Positions 16,792 to 26,800 of a stretch of 64,000 bases of DNA are shown in pieces. Under the pieces are notes generated by a model that saw only the letters and a program-made list of their open reading frames with translations, did no database searches and was not told where the DNA came from. Position 1 is the first letter of the stretch; each line of letters begins with the position of its first letter. This DNA comes from Nocardioides islandensis (GTDB lineage: Bacteria; Actinomycetota; Actinomycetes; Propionibacteriales; Nocardioidaceae), in the NCBI RefSeq assembly GCF_015352455.1, contig NZ_JADKPN010000004.1, positions 124,001 through 188,000 of the forward strand, written 5' to 3'. The position numbers were made by a program, and so were the translations under genes.

Positions 16792-18288
16792 ATGCCGCCG
16801 TCTGAACGCCGTGCGCTCACTAGAGTTGCGCCAGTGATCACGGGTGAGCTGAAGAGCAAGATCGACCGCGTCTGGGACGCCTTCTGGTCCGGTGGCATCA
16901 GCAACCCGCTGGAAGTCATCGAACAGATCACCTACCTACTGTTCATCCGACGTCTTGACGACATTCAGACCCTGGCGGAGAAGAAGGCGCGCGTCACCAG
17001 GACCGAGGTCGACAACCCGGTCTTCCTGCCGGGCCATGCGCACCTGCGGTGGGGCCAGTTCAAGAACGCCTCCCCCGAGCTGATGCACAAGACCATCGCC
17101 GATGAGGTGTTCCCGTTCCTGCGCAGCTTGGGCGACGGCACCACCTACAGCGAGCACATGAAGGACGCCCGCTTCACCATCCCGACCCCGGCGCTGCTGT
17201 CCAAGGTCGTTGACATGCTCGACGACATCCCGATGGCGGACCGTGACACTAACGGCGACCTGTACGAGTACCTGCTCTCCAAGATCGCCTCCGCCGGCGT
17301 CAACGGCCAGTTCCGCACCCCTCGGCACATCATCAAACTCATGGTCGAGATGGCCGCTCCTGAGCCGTCGGACGAGATCTGCGACCCGGCCTGCGGCACG
17401 GCCGGGTTCCTGGTCGCCGCGAGTGAGTACGTGCGCGACACCCATGCCGAGGCCCTCCTCGACTCAACGCAGCGCATGCACTTCCACGCCTCGATGTTCC
17501 ACGGCTACGACTTCGACTCCACCATGCTGCGCATCGGCAGCATGAACATGCTGCTGCACGGCATCGAGTCCCCCGACATCCGCTACCGAGACTCTCTCTC
17601 CGAGGGAGCAGCCGGAGATGCAGACAAGTACACGCTGATCCTGGCCAATCCGCCGTTCGCGGGCTCACTCGACTACGAGTCTGCGGCCAAGGACCTACAG
17701 CGCGTGGTCAAGACGAAGAAGACCGAGTTGCTCTTCGCCGCGCTGTTCCTCAAGCTGCTCAAGCCTGGCGGGCGGGCTGCGGTCATCGTCCCGGACGGCG
17801 TGCTGTTCGGCTCTTCGAAGGCGCACAAGGACCTGCGGCGCATCCTGGTCGAGGACCAGAAGCTCGACGCGGTCGTGAAGCTGCCCCCCGGTGTCTTCCG
17901 TCCATACGCTGGTGTCTCGACGGCGATCCTGTTCTTCACCAAGACCAACTCGGGCGGCACCGAAGACGTCTGGTTCTACGACGTCCGCGCCGACGGCTTT
18001 TCTCTCGACGACAAGCGCAACCCCGTCGAAGCCAACGACCTGCCCGACGTGCTCGCCCGCTGGCAGAACCGCGCGACCGAGAAGGATCGTGCCCGGACCG
18101 ACTGTTCCTTCCTCATTCCCAAGGCGGACATCGTCGCCCAGGGCTACGACCTCTCGATCAACCGGTACAAGGAGATCGTCCACGACGAGGTCGAGCACCG
18201 CGCTCCGCTGGAGATCATCGCCGACATCGAGACTCTGGAAGACGAGATCGCCAAAGGGCTCGCCGAGCTGAAGGCGATGCTCTCGTGA
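16792..18288 (+). CDS. hsdM: Type I restriction-modification system, DNA methyltransferase subunit
   Basis: A 498-residue HsdM, an adenine-N6 methyltransferase that works in a complex with HsdS. A helical N-terminal domain (KSKIDRVWDAFWSGGISNP) precedes the methylase fold with the SAM motif DPACGTAGFL (about 198-207) and the catalytic NPPF (about 286-289), then VPDGVLFGSS. The ATG at 16792 has GGGAGGTGG 4 bases upstream; a GTG at 16834 would give a shorter N-terminus. It leads the five-gene operon and overlaps hsdS as GTGA. Confidence 0.95.
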   Translation: MPPSERRALTRVAPVITGELKSKIDRVWDAFWSGGISNPLEVIEQITYLLFIRRLDDIQTLAEKKARVTRTEVDNPVFLPGHAHLRWGQFKNASPELMHKTIADEVFPFLRSLGDGTTYSEHMKDARFTIPTPALLSKVVDMLDDIPMADRDTNGDLYEYLLSKIASAGVNGQFRTPRHIIKLMVEMAAPEPSDEICDPACGTAGFLVAASEYVRDTHAEALLDSTQRMHFHASMFHGYDFDSTMLRIGSMNMLLHGIESPDIRYRDSLSEGAAGDADKYTLILANPPFAGSLDYESAAKDLQRVVKTKKTELLFAALFLKLLKPGGRAAVIVPDGVLFGSSKAHKDLRRILVEDQKLDAVVKLPPGVFRPYAGVSTAILFFTKTNSGGTEDVWFYDVRADGFSLDDKRNPVEANDLPDVLARWQNRATEKDRARTDCSFLIPKADIVAQGYDLSINRYKEIVHDEVEHRAPLEIIADIETLEDEIAKGLAELKAMLS

Positions 18289-19421
18289 CCACGCTCGGCG
18301 ACGTCTGCACCGTTCGGTCATCGCTTGTTGATCCAACTCGTCCGGAGTTCGCCCGCCTGCCTCATATCGCGCCCGACTCCATCGAGAAGGGCTCCGGACG
18401 TCTACGTGACTATCGGACGGCTGGCGAGGACGGCGTAACCAGCGGCAAGTACCGATTCGAGGCAGGCGACGTCTTGTACTCGAAGATTCGTCCCAACCTG
18501 AACAAGGTAGCCCTCGTCGACCTCGCGGGGGTTTGTAGTGCTGACATGTACGCGCTCGATGTCGACCGCAACCTCGCCATTCCCGAGTACGTCGCGTACG
18601 TACTCCGCAGCCAGGACTTCCTCGACTACGCGACGTCTTTGTCGAACCGCGCAAATATTCCGAAGCTCAACCGCGAGCAACTCCTCCGATTCGACCTACA
18701 TCTGCCCCCCGTCCCCGAGCAGCGCCGCATCGCCGCGATCCTCGACCACGCCGACGCGCTCCGCGCCAAGCGCCGCCAGATCCTCACCCACGTCGACGCG
18801 TTGACGCAGTCGATCTTCAACGAGATGTTCGTGACTGAGATCTGGAGCTCAACACTCGGTGAGATCGCGAACGTTCAGATCGGCCCTTTCGGCTCGCTGC
18901 TGCATAAGGAGGACTACGTCTCCGGTGGCGTGCCCGTCATCAACCCGATGCACATCCGGGACGGACAGCTGCAACCAGACGGCGAGTTTTCTGTGACTGA
19001 CACCAAGGCCGCTTCACTCTCGCTCTACCGGCTTCACGAAGGGGACGTTGTTCTCGGGCGACGAGGTGAGATGGGTCGCGCCGGCGTCGCCGGACCCGGG
19101 CACGATGGCATGCTCTGCGGAACCGGCTCCTTGATTCTTCGGCCCCGCGCCGTGGATAGCCGCTTCCTTCACTCGGTCGTCACATCTCCTCGGATGAAGT
19201 CGCATTTGGAGCGGAGCGCCCTCGGTGCCACGCTCCCGAATCTGAACGCCACCATCGTGAAGACGTCCCCGGCGCCTAGGGCATCCGACCGGGCCCAGGC
19301 AGAGTTCGCCGAAGCTTTGGGGGCAGTGGATGAGTCTCTCAACGCTGTGCGGCGAGCCGCGACCAAAGACGACGAGCTCTTCGCCTCTCTCGAAGCCCGC
19401 GCGTTTCGAGGGGAGCTGTGA
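18285..19421 (+). CDS. hsdS: Type I restriction-modification system, specificity subunit
   Basis: A 378-residue HsdS with two target-recognition domains. The first (about 1-140) ends at LPPVPEQRRIAAILDHADAL, the conserved helical spacer. The second (about 185-330) starts SSTLGEIANVQIGPFGSLL and is followed by a second helical region. The two domains read the two halves of a bipartite DNA site, which cannot be predicted here. The second conserved region is less canonical than the first (APRASDRAQAEFAEALGAVD). The gene overlaps hsdM by 4 bases. Confidence 0.93.
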   Translation: MTTLGDVCTVRSSLVDPTRPEFARLPHIAPDSIEKGSGRLRDYRTAGEDGVTSGKYRFEAGDVLYSKIRPNLNKVALVDLAGVCSADMYALDVDRNLAIPEYVAYVLRSQDFLDYATSLSNRANIPKLNREQLLRFDLHLPPVPEQRRIAAILDHADALRAKRRQILTHVDALTQSIFNEMFVTEIWSSTLGEIANVQIGPFGSLLHKEDYVSGGVPVINPMHIRDGQLQPDGEFSVTDTKAASLSLYRLHEGDVVLGRRGEMGRAGVAGPGHDGMLCGTGSLILRPRAVDSRFLHSVVTSPRMKSHLERSALGATLPNLNATIVKTSPAPRASDRAQAEFAEALGAVDESLNAVRRAATKDDELFASLEARAFRGEL

Positions 19422-19424
19422 CTG

Positions 19425-20507
19425 ATGCCCGTTGAGATGAGGATGTGGCGCATCGACGGCGACGAGCCGAAACCGCTGGCGACATCTGTGCTCCCTGCAG
19501 AGAAGGACCTGCACGAGTTCCTCAAGCGTGATCCTTCGCTTCTCGGAGATCGCCTGCTCGTCATCGGCAGCGAGGTGATCACGCCGTACGGGCCGCGTCT
19601 CGACCTGCTGGCAATTGACGTCGACGGCAATCTTCACCTGCTGGAGCTCAAGCGCGACAAGACCCCACGCGAGGTCGTCGCCCAGGTGCTCGACTACGGC
19701 TCGTGGGCGTCCACCCTGTCGCGCGACGACATCATCGACATCGCCACCAAGCACCTTGACCAGCCGTTCGAGGCGGCGTTTGAAGACGTATTCGGCAGTG
19801 CACCACCCGACGAGCTCAATGGCGAGCTGAGCTTGACCATCGTGGCGGCCGAGCTCGACGCCAGCTCGGAACGGATCGTCAACTACCTGCGCGAGTTCGG
19901 CGTCCCGGTCAACGCCGTCTTCTTCGCGTATCTGGAGGACGACAACCGGCGCTATCTCGCAAGGTCGTGGCTGGCCGCGTCCGACGAGGAGACGGCGGCC
20001 GCTCCGAAGGGCAGCAAGAAGAGCAAGCGGGCGCCGTGGAACCAGATCGACTGGTACGTGTCGTACGGCGGAGGTCGCAACTGGGCCGACGCCCGGCGAT
20101 TCAACTTCATCGCCGCCGGTGGTGGCCGGTTCTACAGCCAGACGATGCGTTCGCTGCCCGAGGGCGCACGCGTCTGGGTCAACCTCCCAGGGACCGGCTA
20201 CGTCGCGGTCGGCAGGACGCTGTCGGCCGCCAGCAGGTGGATAGACGCGCGGGTCAAGGTCGGTGGCGCCTGGGTACAGCTGGCCGAGCAGGATCTGGAG
20301 TCCCAGCCGCATGCACGCTTCGACCACCCCGACGACGAGCAGGCGGAGTGGGTTGTCCCCGTGGAGTGGCTCGACGCCCGGCCTGAGAGCGACGCCTACT
20401 GGGAGAAGGGCATGTTCGCCAGCCAGCACAGCGCGTGCAAACTCAGGCAGGAGTTCACTCTCGAGCGCCTTGCTACCCACTTCGATATCGACAGCGACGG
20501 CGAGTGA
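19425..20507 (+). CDS. NucS-like PD-(D/E)xK nuclease-fold protein within the R-M operon
   Basis: A 360-residue protein. Residues 25-110 resemble the catalytic domain of the NucS/DUF91 family: FLKRDPSLLGDRLLVIG, then RLDLLAIDVDGN with the acidic residue (D59) and HLLELKRDK supplying E-x-K (about E74, K76). Two strands later comes QVLDYGSWAS. A basic linker (KKSKRAP, about 200) leads to a C-terminal region of unknown fold with many aromatic residues. It sits 3 bases after hsdS and 9 before hsdR, so it is part of the operon. A nuclease or DNA-binding accessory role is an inference from fold and place. Confidence 0.7.
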   Translation: MPVEMRMWRIDGDEPKPLATSVLPAEKDLHEFLKRDPSLLGDRLLVIGSEVITPYGPRLDLLAIDVDGNLHLLELKRDKTPREVVAQVLDYGSWASTLSRDDIIDIATKHLDQPFEAAFEDVFGSAPPDELNGELSLTIVAAELDASSERIVNYLREFGVPVNAVFFAYLEDDNRRYLARSWLAASDEETAAAPKGSKKSKRAPWNQIDWYVSYGGGRNWADARRFNFIAAGGGRFYSQTMRSLPEGARVWVNLPGTGYVAVGRTLSAASRWIDARVKVGGAWVQLAEQDLESQPHARFDHPDDEQAEWVVPVEWLDARPESDAYWEKGMFASQHSACKLRQEFTLERLATHFDIDSDGE

Positions 20508-20516
20508 ACTATCGCC

Positions 20517-23500
20517 ATGGGCAACTTCGACTTCGTCCGCCAAACGCTGCCGTCGCTGCATGACGACTGCGCCCGGGCTGAGTCGTACCTGTCGTCGGAC
20601 CCGCGTTCGGCGTGCTTCTACAGCCGGCGCGTCGTCGAGGAGCTGGTCGGCTACCTCTACGAAGTCCTGTCGCTGCCGATCCCCTACCGCGACGACCTGG
20701 CCGCCAAGATCAACGACGCAGCGTTCAAGGCGAAGGTGCCGCAAGGCATCGCCCAGAAGTTGACGGCGATCCGGCGCATCGCCAACACAGCAGTGCATGA
20801 GAACCGGAAGATCCGCCCGGATGTCTCGCTGGCCGTGCTGCGCGAGCTGTTCAACGTCGTGGTGTGGACCTCGTATCACCACTCGCCGCAACCAGGCGTG
20901 GTGCCGCTGAAGGCGCAGTTCGACCCGGCGGTCGCCGCCAAGGCTGCCCCGCTGTCTCGCGAGGAGTTTGCCCGCCTCGCTACGAAGTTCAAGGAGCGGG
21001 ACGAGGCGTACGCTCGCGAGCTTGCCGAGAAGGACGAACGCCTCGCGGCACACGAGGCCGAGATCGCCGACCTGAAGCGGCAAATCGCGGCCGCCCAGGC
21101 CGCAGCCGCTCCTGACACCCGGGACTACGACGAGGCGGCTGCACGCGACCTGTTCATCGATGTCCTGCTGCACGAGGCCGGCTGGGAGCTGGCCGAGGCG
21201 CGCGACCGCGAGTATGAGGTCACGGGCATGCCCAACGCCGAGGGCACGGGCTTCGTCGACTACGTGCTGTGGGGTGCCGACGGCCTGCCGCTGGCGGTGG
21301 TGGAGGCCAAGCGCACGTCGAAGTCCCCCGAGGTCGGCCAGCAACAGGCCAAGCTGTACGCCGACTGCCTAGAGGCCCAGTTCGGGCGCCGACCCGTGAT
21401 CTTCTACACCAACGGCTACGAGCACCGGATCTGGGACGACGCCGGCGGCTACCCGCCACGGGAGACCCAAGGCTTCTACACCCGCGACGAGCTCGAGCTG
21501 CTCATCCAGCGCAGGCAGACCAAGCTGCCGCTCACCGCGGCGCAGGTGAACACCGACATCGCCGGCCGGCCCTACCAGGTGCGCGCAATCAAGGCTGTGG
21601 GAGATGCTCTTGACCGCAAGCAGCGTGAAGCGCTGCTGGTCATGGCCACCGGGTCGGGCAAGACTCGCACCACCATCGCACTGGTCGACCTGCTCCAGAA
21701 GGCGAACTGGGTCAAGCGGGTGCTGTTCCTCGCCGACCGCACGGCCTTGGTGCGCCAGGCGGCGAACGCATTCAAGGAGCACCTGCCCGGCTCGACGACC
21801 GTGAACCTCGTGACCGAGAAGGCCGTCGAGGGCCGCGTCTACGTCTCGACGTACCCGACGATGATGAACCTCATCAACGAGGTCGACGGCGGCCTCCGTC
21901 GGTTCGGGCCGGGCCACTTCGACCTCATCGTCATCGACGAGGCCCACCGCTCCGTCTATGCCAGGTACGGCGCGATCTTCGACTACTTCGACGCGATGCT
22001 CGTCGGTCTGACGGCGACGCCGAAGGACGAGGTCGACCACAACACCTATCGACTGTTCCATCTCGAAGACGGCGTACCCACCGACAACTACTCCCTCGAC
22101 GAGGCCGTCGAGTCCGGCTACCTCGTGCCACCGAAGGGCATCAGCGTCGGCACCCAGTTCCTGCGTTCGGGCATCAAGTACGACGACCTCACCGAGGAAG
22201 AGCAGGACCAGTGGGACGCCCTCGACTGGGGCGAGGACGGTCCGCCCGAGGAGGTCGATGCCGAAGACCTCAACCGGTTCCTCTTCAACGAGGACACCGT
22301 CGACAAGGTCCTCGAAACCCTAATGATCCAGGGATACAAGGTGGCCGGCGCCGACCGACTGGGCAAGACGATCGTCTTCGCCAAGAGCCAGAAGCACGCC
22401 GAGTTCATCGAGAAGCGCTTCAATCTCGCCTATCCCGAGCTTGCCGGCCACTTCGCCCGCGTGATCACCCATGGCACCCCGTACGCGCAGTCACTGATCG
22501 ACGACTTCTCGATCAAGGACAAGGCGCCGCACATCGCGATCAGCGTCGACATGCTCGACACCGGCATCGACGTCCCCGAAGTCGTCAATCTCGTCTTCTT
22601 CAAGATGGTCCGCTCGAAGTCGAAGTTCTGGCAGATGATCGGACGTGGCACACGCCTGTGCCCAGATCTGTTCGGCCCGGACGAGGACAAGGAGGATTTC
22701 CTCGTCTTCGACTTCTGCGGCAACCTCGAGTACTTCAGCCAGGATCTCCCGGGCTCGCAGGGCGAGATCCAGAAGTCGCTGTCTCAGCGTCTCTTCGAAG
22801 CGCGCCTCGGTTTGGTGATCGGGCTGGGTGACACCGAGCCGGACCTGCGGACCTCGACCGCGTCGACGTTGCACGAGGTCGTCGCGGGGATGAACCTTGA
22901 CAACTTCGTGGTCCGCCCGCACCGCAAGGCAGTCGAGAAGTACGCCGACACCGGCGCCTGGAGGTCGATCGAGGCGGAGGACACCGAGGCACTGCTCGCG
23001 CTTGCCGGACTCCCGTCGTCGGTTCATGACGACGATGAGGACGCCAAGCGCTTCGACCTGCTCATACTGCGCCGCCAGCTCGCTCAACTCGACGGCGACG
23101 CGGTTCTGGCCGAACGACTGCGCGAGACGGTGCAGCGCATCGCGTCCGCGCTGCTAGGCAAGACAACCATCCCGAGCGTCGCCGAGCGGGCGGTGCTGCT
23201 GGAGTCGGTCGCCGGCGATGAATGGTGGATCGACGTCACCCTGCCCATGCTCGAGGAGGCGCGCCGCAAGCTGCGCACCCTGGTCCGCTTCATCGAGAAG
23301 ACGTCGCGCAACCCCGTCTACACCGACTTTGAGGACATCCTCGGCGAGGGCATCGAAGTCGTCCTACCCAGAGTCACGCCCGGCACGAACTTCGAGCGCT
23401 TTCGCGCCAAGGCAGAGGCCTACCTGCGCGAGCACCTCGACAACCTCGCCCTCCAGCGCCTCCGTCGCAACAAGCAGCTGACCGGAGAGGATCTCACGGA

Positions 23501-23867
23501 GTTGGAGCAGATGCTCGTCGCCTCGGGGGGCCACCACGTCGACATCGAATGGGCCACCGAGCAGGGCGGCGGCCTCGGCATCTTCGTCCGCAGCCTCGTC
23601 GGCCTCGATCGGTCCGCGGCCATCGAGGCATTCGAGAACTACCTCGACAACACCAAGTTCTCCGCCGACCAGGTCCGATTCGTGAACCTCATCATCGACG
23701 AGCTCACCAAGAACGGAGTCATGGAGCCGGCCCGTCTCTTCGAGTCCCCCTACACGGACCACGCCCCCACCGGCCCCGACTACTTCTTCCCCGATGCTGA
23801 CGTCGAGCTCATCGTCGACACGCTCGAGCACATCAAGCAGACCGCCGTGCCCGAGGTTGTGGCGTGA
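20517..23867 (+). CDS. hsdR: Type I restriction endonuclease subunit R
   Basis: The 1116-residue protein is the ATP-driven translocase and nuclease of the type I complex. Domains in order: a DUF4145-like N-terminal helical domain (1-110), a coiled-coil segment (about 150-195), and a PD-(D/E)xK nuclease with FVDYVLWG and VVEAKR (about 262). Then come an SF2 helicase with Walker A MATGSGKT (about 376-383), DEAH (about 474) and motif VI QMIGRGTRL (about 705), and a C-terminal EcoEI-type domain. All catalytic motifs look intact. Its stop overlaps the next start as GTGA. Confidence 0.95.
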   Translation: MGNFDFVRQTLPSLHDDCARAESYLSSDPRSACFYSRRVVEELVGYLYEVLSLPIPYRDDLAAKINDAAFKAKVPQGIAQKLTAIRRIANTAVHENRKIRPDVSLAVLRELFNVVVWTSYHHSPQPGVVPLKAQFDPAVAAKAAPLSREEFARLATKFKERDEAYARELAEKDERLAAHEAEIADLKRQIAAAQAAAAPDTRDYDEAAARDLFIDVLLHEAGWELAEARDREYEVTGMPNAEGTGFVDYVLWGADGLPLAVVEAKRTSKSPEVGQQQAKLYADCLEAQFGRRPVIFYTNGYEHRIWDDAGGYPPRETQGFYTRDELELLIQRRQTKLPLTAAQVNTDIAGRPYQVRAIKAVGDALDRKQREALLVMATGSGKTRTTIALVDLLQKANWVKRVLFLADRTALVRQAANAFKEHLPGSTTVNLVTEKAVEGRVYVSTYPTMMNLINEVDGGLRRFGPGHFDLIVIDEAHRSVYARYGAIFDYFDAMLVGLTATPKDEVDHNTYRLFHLEDGVPTDNYSLDEAVESGYLVPPKGISVGTQFLRSGIKYDDLTEEEQDQWDALDWGEDGPPEEVDAEDLNRFLFNEDTVDKVLETLMIQGYKVAGADRLGKTIVFAKSQKHAEFIEKRFNLAYPELAGHFARVITHGTPYAQSLIDDFSIKDKAPHIAISVDMLDTGIDVPEVVNLVFFKMVRSKSKFWQMIGRGTRLCPDLFGPDEDKEDFLVFDFCGNLEYFSQDLPGSQGEIQKSLSQRLFEARLGLVIGLGDTEPDLRTSTASTLHEVVAGMNLDNFVVRPHRKAVEKYADTGAWRSIEAEDTEALLALAGLPSSVHDDDEDAKRFDLLILRRQLAQLDGDAVLAERLRETVQRIASALLGKTTIPSVAERAVLLESVAGDEWWIDVTLPMLEEARRKLRTLVRFIEKTSRNPVYTDFEDILGEGIEVVLPRVTPGTNFERFRAKAEAYLREHLDNLALQRLRRNKQLTGEDLTELEQMLVASGGHHVDIEWATEQGGGLGIFVRSLVGLDRSAAIEAFENYLDNTKFSADQVRFVNLIIDELTKNGVMEPARLFESPYTDHAPTGPDYFFPDADVELIVDTLEHIKQTAVPEVVA

Positions 23868-26800
23868 CGCCGCGCCCTGGCGGTGCCCATGTCCGCTTGA
23901 GAGAGATTCGCGCCCACGAGGGGAGTCAGGCTCGGGCATGGGAGGAGCTTTCTTACCAACTTCGTCCGCCCGTGCGAGATGGTCACCTCGAGACTCGAAA
24001 GACCCGTGCTCCGGACGCGGGAGTCGAGTGGTACGAGCTCTACTCGGACGGGCACCAAGAGGGATTCCAGGCGAAATTCCATGCCAGCCTCGCCGACGCA
24101 CTCGGTGGCATGCGTGAGTCTGTCGAGGCCGTCTGTGCGAAGCGTCCGAGCCTGACGAAGTTGACCTTCGTGGTGCCGTACGACTTTACGGACTCGGGGG
24201 CAGGGACCACCAAGGCAGATCAAGACCGTTGGGACGAGGCCGTCGCCCGGTGGCGCTCCGATTTCCCAGCCGCGAGCGGAATCGAGTTCGCCACCCTTCG
24301 CGCCGGAGACATCACAGCAGAGCTGACTCGGAAAGAGCATGCTGGACGTCGCGAGTATTGGTTCGGCGGACTCGAGATCACGGACGAGTGGTTGAAGGAC
24401 AGGTTCGCCGAGTCGGTCCGAGTGGCAGGTGAGCGCTACACCCCTCAGGCCGACTCCCCGTCGTCCATCAACGGCATCATCGATGCGTCGGTGATCGGCC
24501 CATCGTTCGTCGCCACTGCCCGTACTCTCGCCAAAAGCGCGATCGGCGCAGCCATGCATGACATCGGAATGTGGGGCGCCAGCACGGGCGCAGCAGTACC
24601 GTTGATCACAGAGCTCGACGACGCCTGCGCACATACCTTCGGCACTGGCGATAGCGAAGGGGACGTCTTGCCACCCCTCGTACCTGATCTCGGGAAGATC
24701 GCAGGGCTCACGAGCAGGCTGGTCGATCTTGCGTACGTCGAGTGGGAGAAATTGTCGACCTATGACCGGCGAAACCTGGATTCAGCCATTTCCGCTCTGC
24801 AGGCCCTACAGTACTTGGCCACCGGCAGCGCCGCCAAGGCCCTCACCAATCGCGGATTCGCTCTGATCGGCCCGGCGGGCCAAGGCAAGACCCACGCGTT
24901 GATGCGTGCTGTCGACGACTGTCTCACTCGCGGTGTTCCAGCCCTCGCCATCCTGGGCCAGCGGCTGAGCGATAAGAACTGGTGGCCGGCAACGGCGGAA
25001 ACACTCGACGGAATGGCTGTCGCCAGCGACGATTTCCTGCAGGCGCTCGACTCCTTGGCGGAGGCGCGACACTGTCGTGCTCTCGTAGTGATCGACGCGA
25101 TCAACGAATCTCAGTCACCCAGGCGATGGCGAGACGAACTGCCGGCTATGCTCGCGCAGTTCCAGAAGTACCCCCACGTCGCGCTCGTCGTGTCCTACAG
25201 GACCGACTACCGCGATGTAGTCGGAGCACCGGCCTCGCTAATCGAGATTCGGCATCCAGGACTCGCAGGTCGTGAAGCGGAGGCACTGGCGGCGTACTGC
25301 AACCTGTTCGACATTCCCATTCCGTCCAAGGGCCTCTTCGAACCAGCCTTGAGCAGTCCGCTCTTTCTCCGCATGTATTGCGAAGTGATGGCAGCAGACC
25401 CCCTCGAGGGGGCTGACGCTCCCTCACGATCCAGCCTATTCGGGCGTTACTCGAAGGTGATTGGACGAAAGGCGGCTAACAGGCTCAACCTCGCCCCGAC
25501 AAGCCCGATCATCTCAGACGCCATGACGCATGTTGCCGACCGCATCCTCGACAACGGTGGGCGACCTGTCCCCCGCGAGCTGATCGAGCAGGAGGTGGAT
25601 GCCTACCTTCCCAGCCGGACGTGGCCAGACACACTCTTCCAACAGTTGGCGAGCGAAGGCCTCATCGAACTCCGTCCTACCTACAACGGGACTGAGGCCG
25701 TCGCCTTTCCGTTCCAGGCGTACTCCGAACACCTCCTCGCCGACCGACTCCTGGCGACGGTCGAGTCAGAGTCTCGTGCCTGGGCCCGCCGTCTCATCCC
25801 ACTCCCGCGGGAGGTGAAGAGAAGGCGGTTGCTTGCGAAGAAGGTCGCGGGCGCACCGTGGTCCTGGCGGTCGTTGGCTGTAGTACTTCCGGAAAGGGAG
25901 GGCGTCGAGCTCATCGACCTCCTGCCCGACATGCCCGACGACTTCCGACTGCAGGAGGCGATGCACGAGAGTCTGACGGACCGTGCTGCCTCCGCCTTCG
26001 GGGACCGCGCGCTGGAGCTCCTTAGCCAGACCATCGCATTAGGTCCCGAGGACGATGCGCGTGGAGTCGAAGCCGTTCTCGCCTTGGCAGCGCGTGAGGG
26101 GCACCCAGGAAACGCAGACTGGCTACACGCACAACTCGTCGGGCGCTGCATGCCAGATCGAGACGCAACCTGGTCGATCACGACCTTCCAAGTCGATGAG
26201 TACTCCGACGCATATCGGCGGCTGACCAAATGGGCGGAGCGCCTCTCGAACTCAGTTGGCGACGAAGAGGTGCGGCTCGCATCGATCCTTCTGATGTGGC
26301 TGTTCACATCCCCAAACAGGTTCCTCCGAGACGGTGCGTCGAAAACGTTGGTCAAACTTCTGTCATCGCATCTAGCTGTGACGCCTTCACTGGTGCGGGC
26401 CGCGAGGGAGACCGATGATCCGTACGTCCAGGAGCGCGTGCTGACGTGCTGCTACGGAGCAGTTCTCGTAGGCGGCGACGAAGACCTCGACGGTGTTCGC
26501 GTCCTATTTGAAGAGTTGTCTGACTGGAACGTGTCTGGCCTCCCGATCGACGTCATCGCGCGGGACTCTGTCCGAGGCATCGCCGCATGGTGTGCCGACC
26601 GCTCACTCCTCGCGGAGGCAGGCTTGCCCAACTTCTCACCCCCTTACGGCGCTGAACCACCCAACGAGCCACCGACTCGAGGCGAGCTTGAAGCAGCCCA
26701 TGGTCCGATCAAGGATGCCGATGGCAACTTCACCGCCTGGCGCGCGTCGTCGATCCTCCACTCGTGCCTGGACTGGTACGGCGACTTCAACAAGTACGTC

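Noticed and set aside
19014-21344. A 776-codon minus-strand frame across hsdS, the NucS-like gene and hsdR
   Set aside because: It crosses three real genes antisense and shows no motif.
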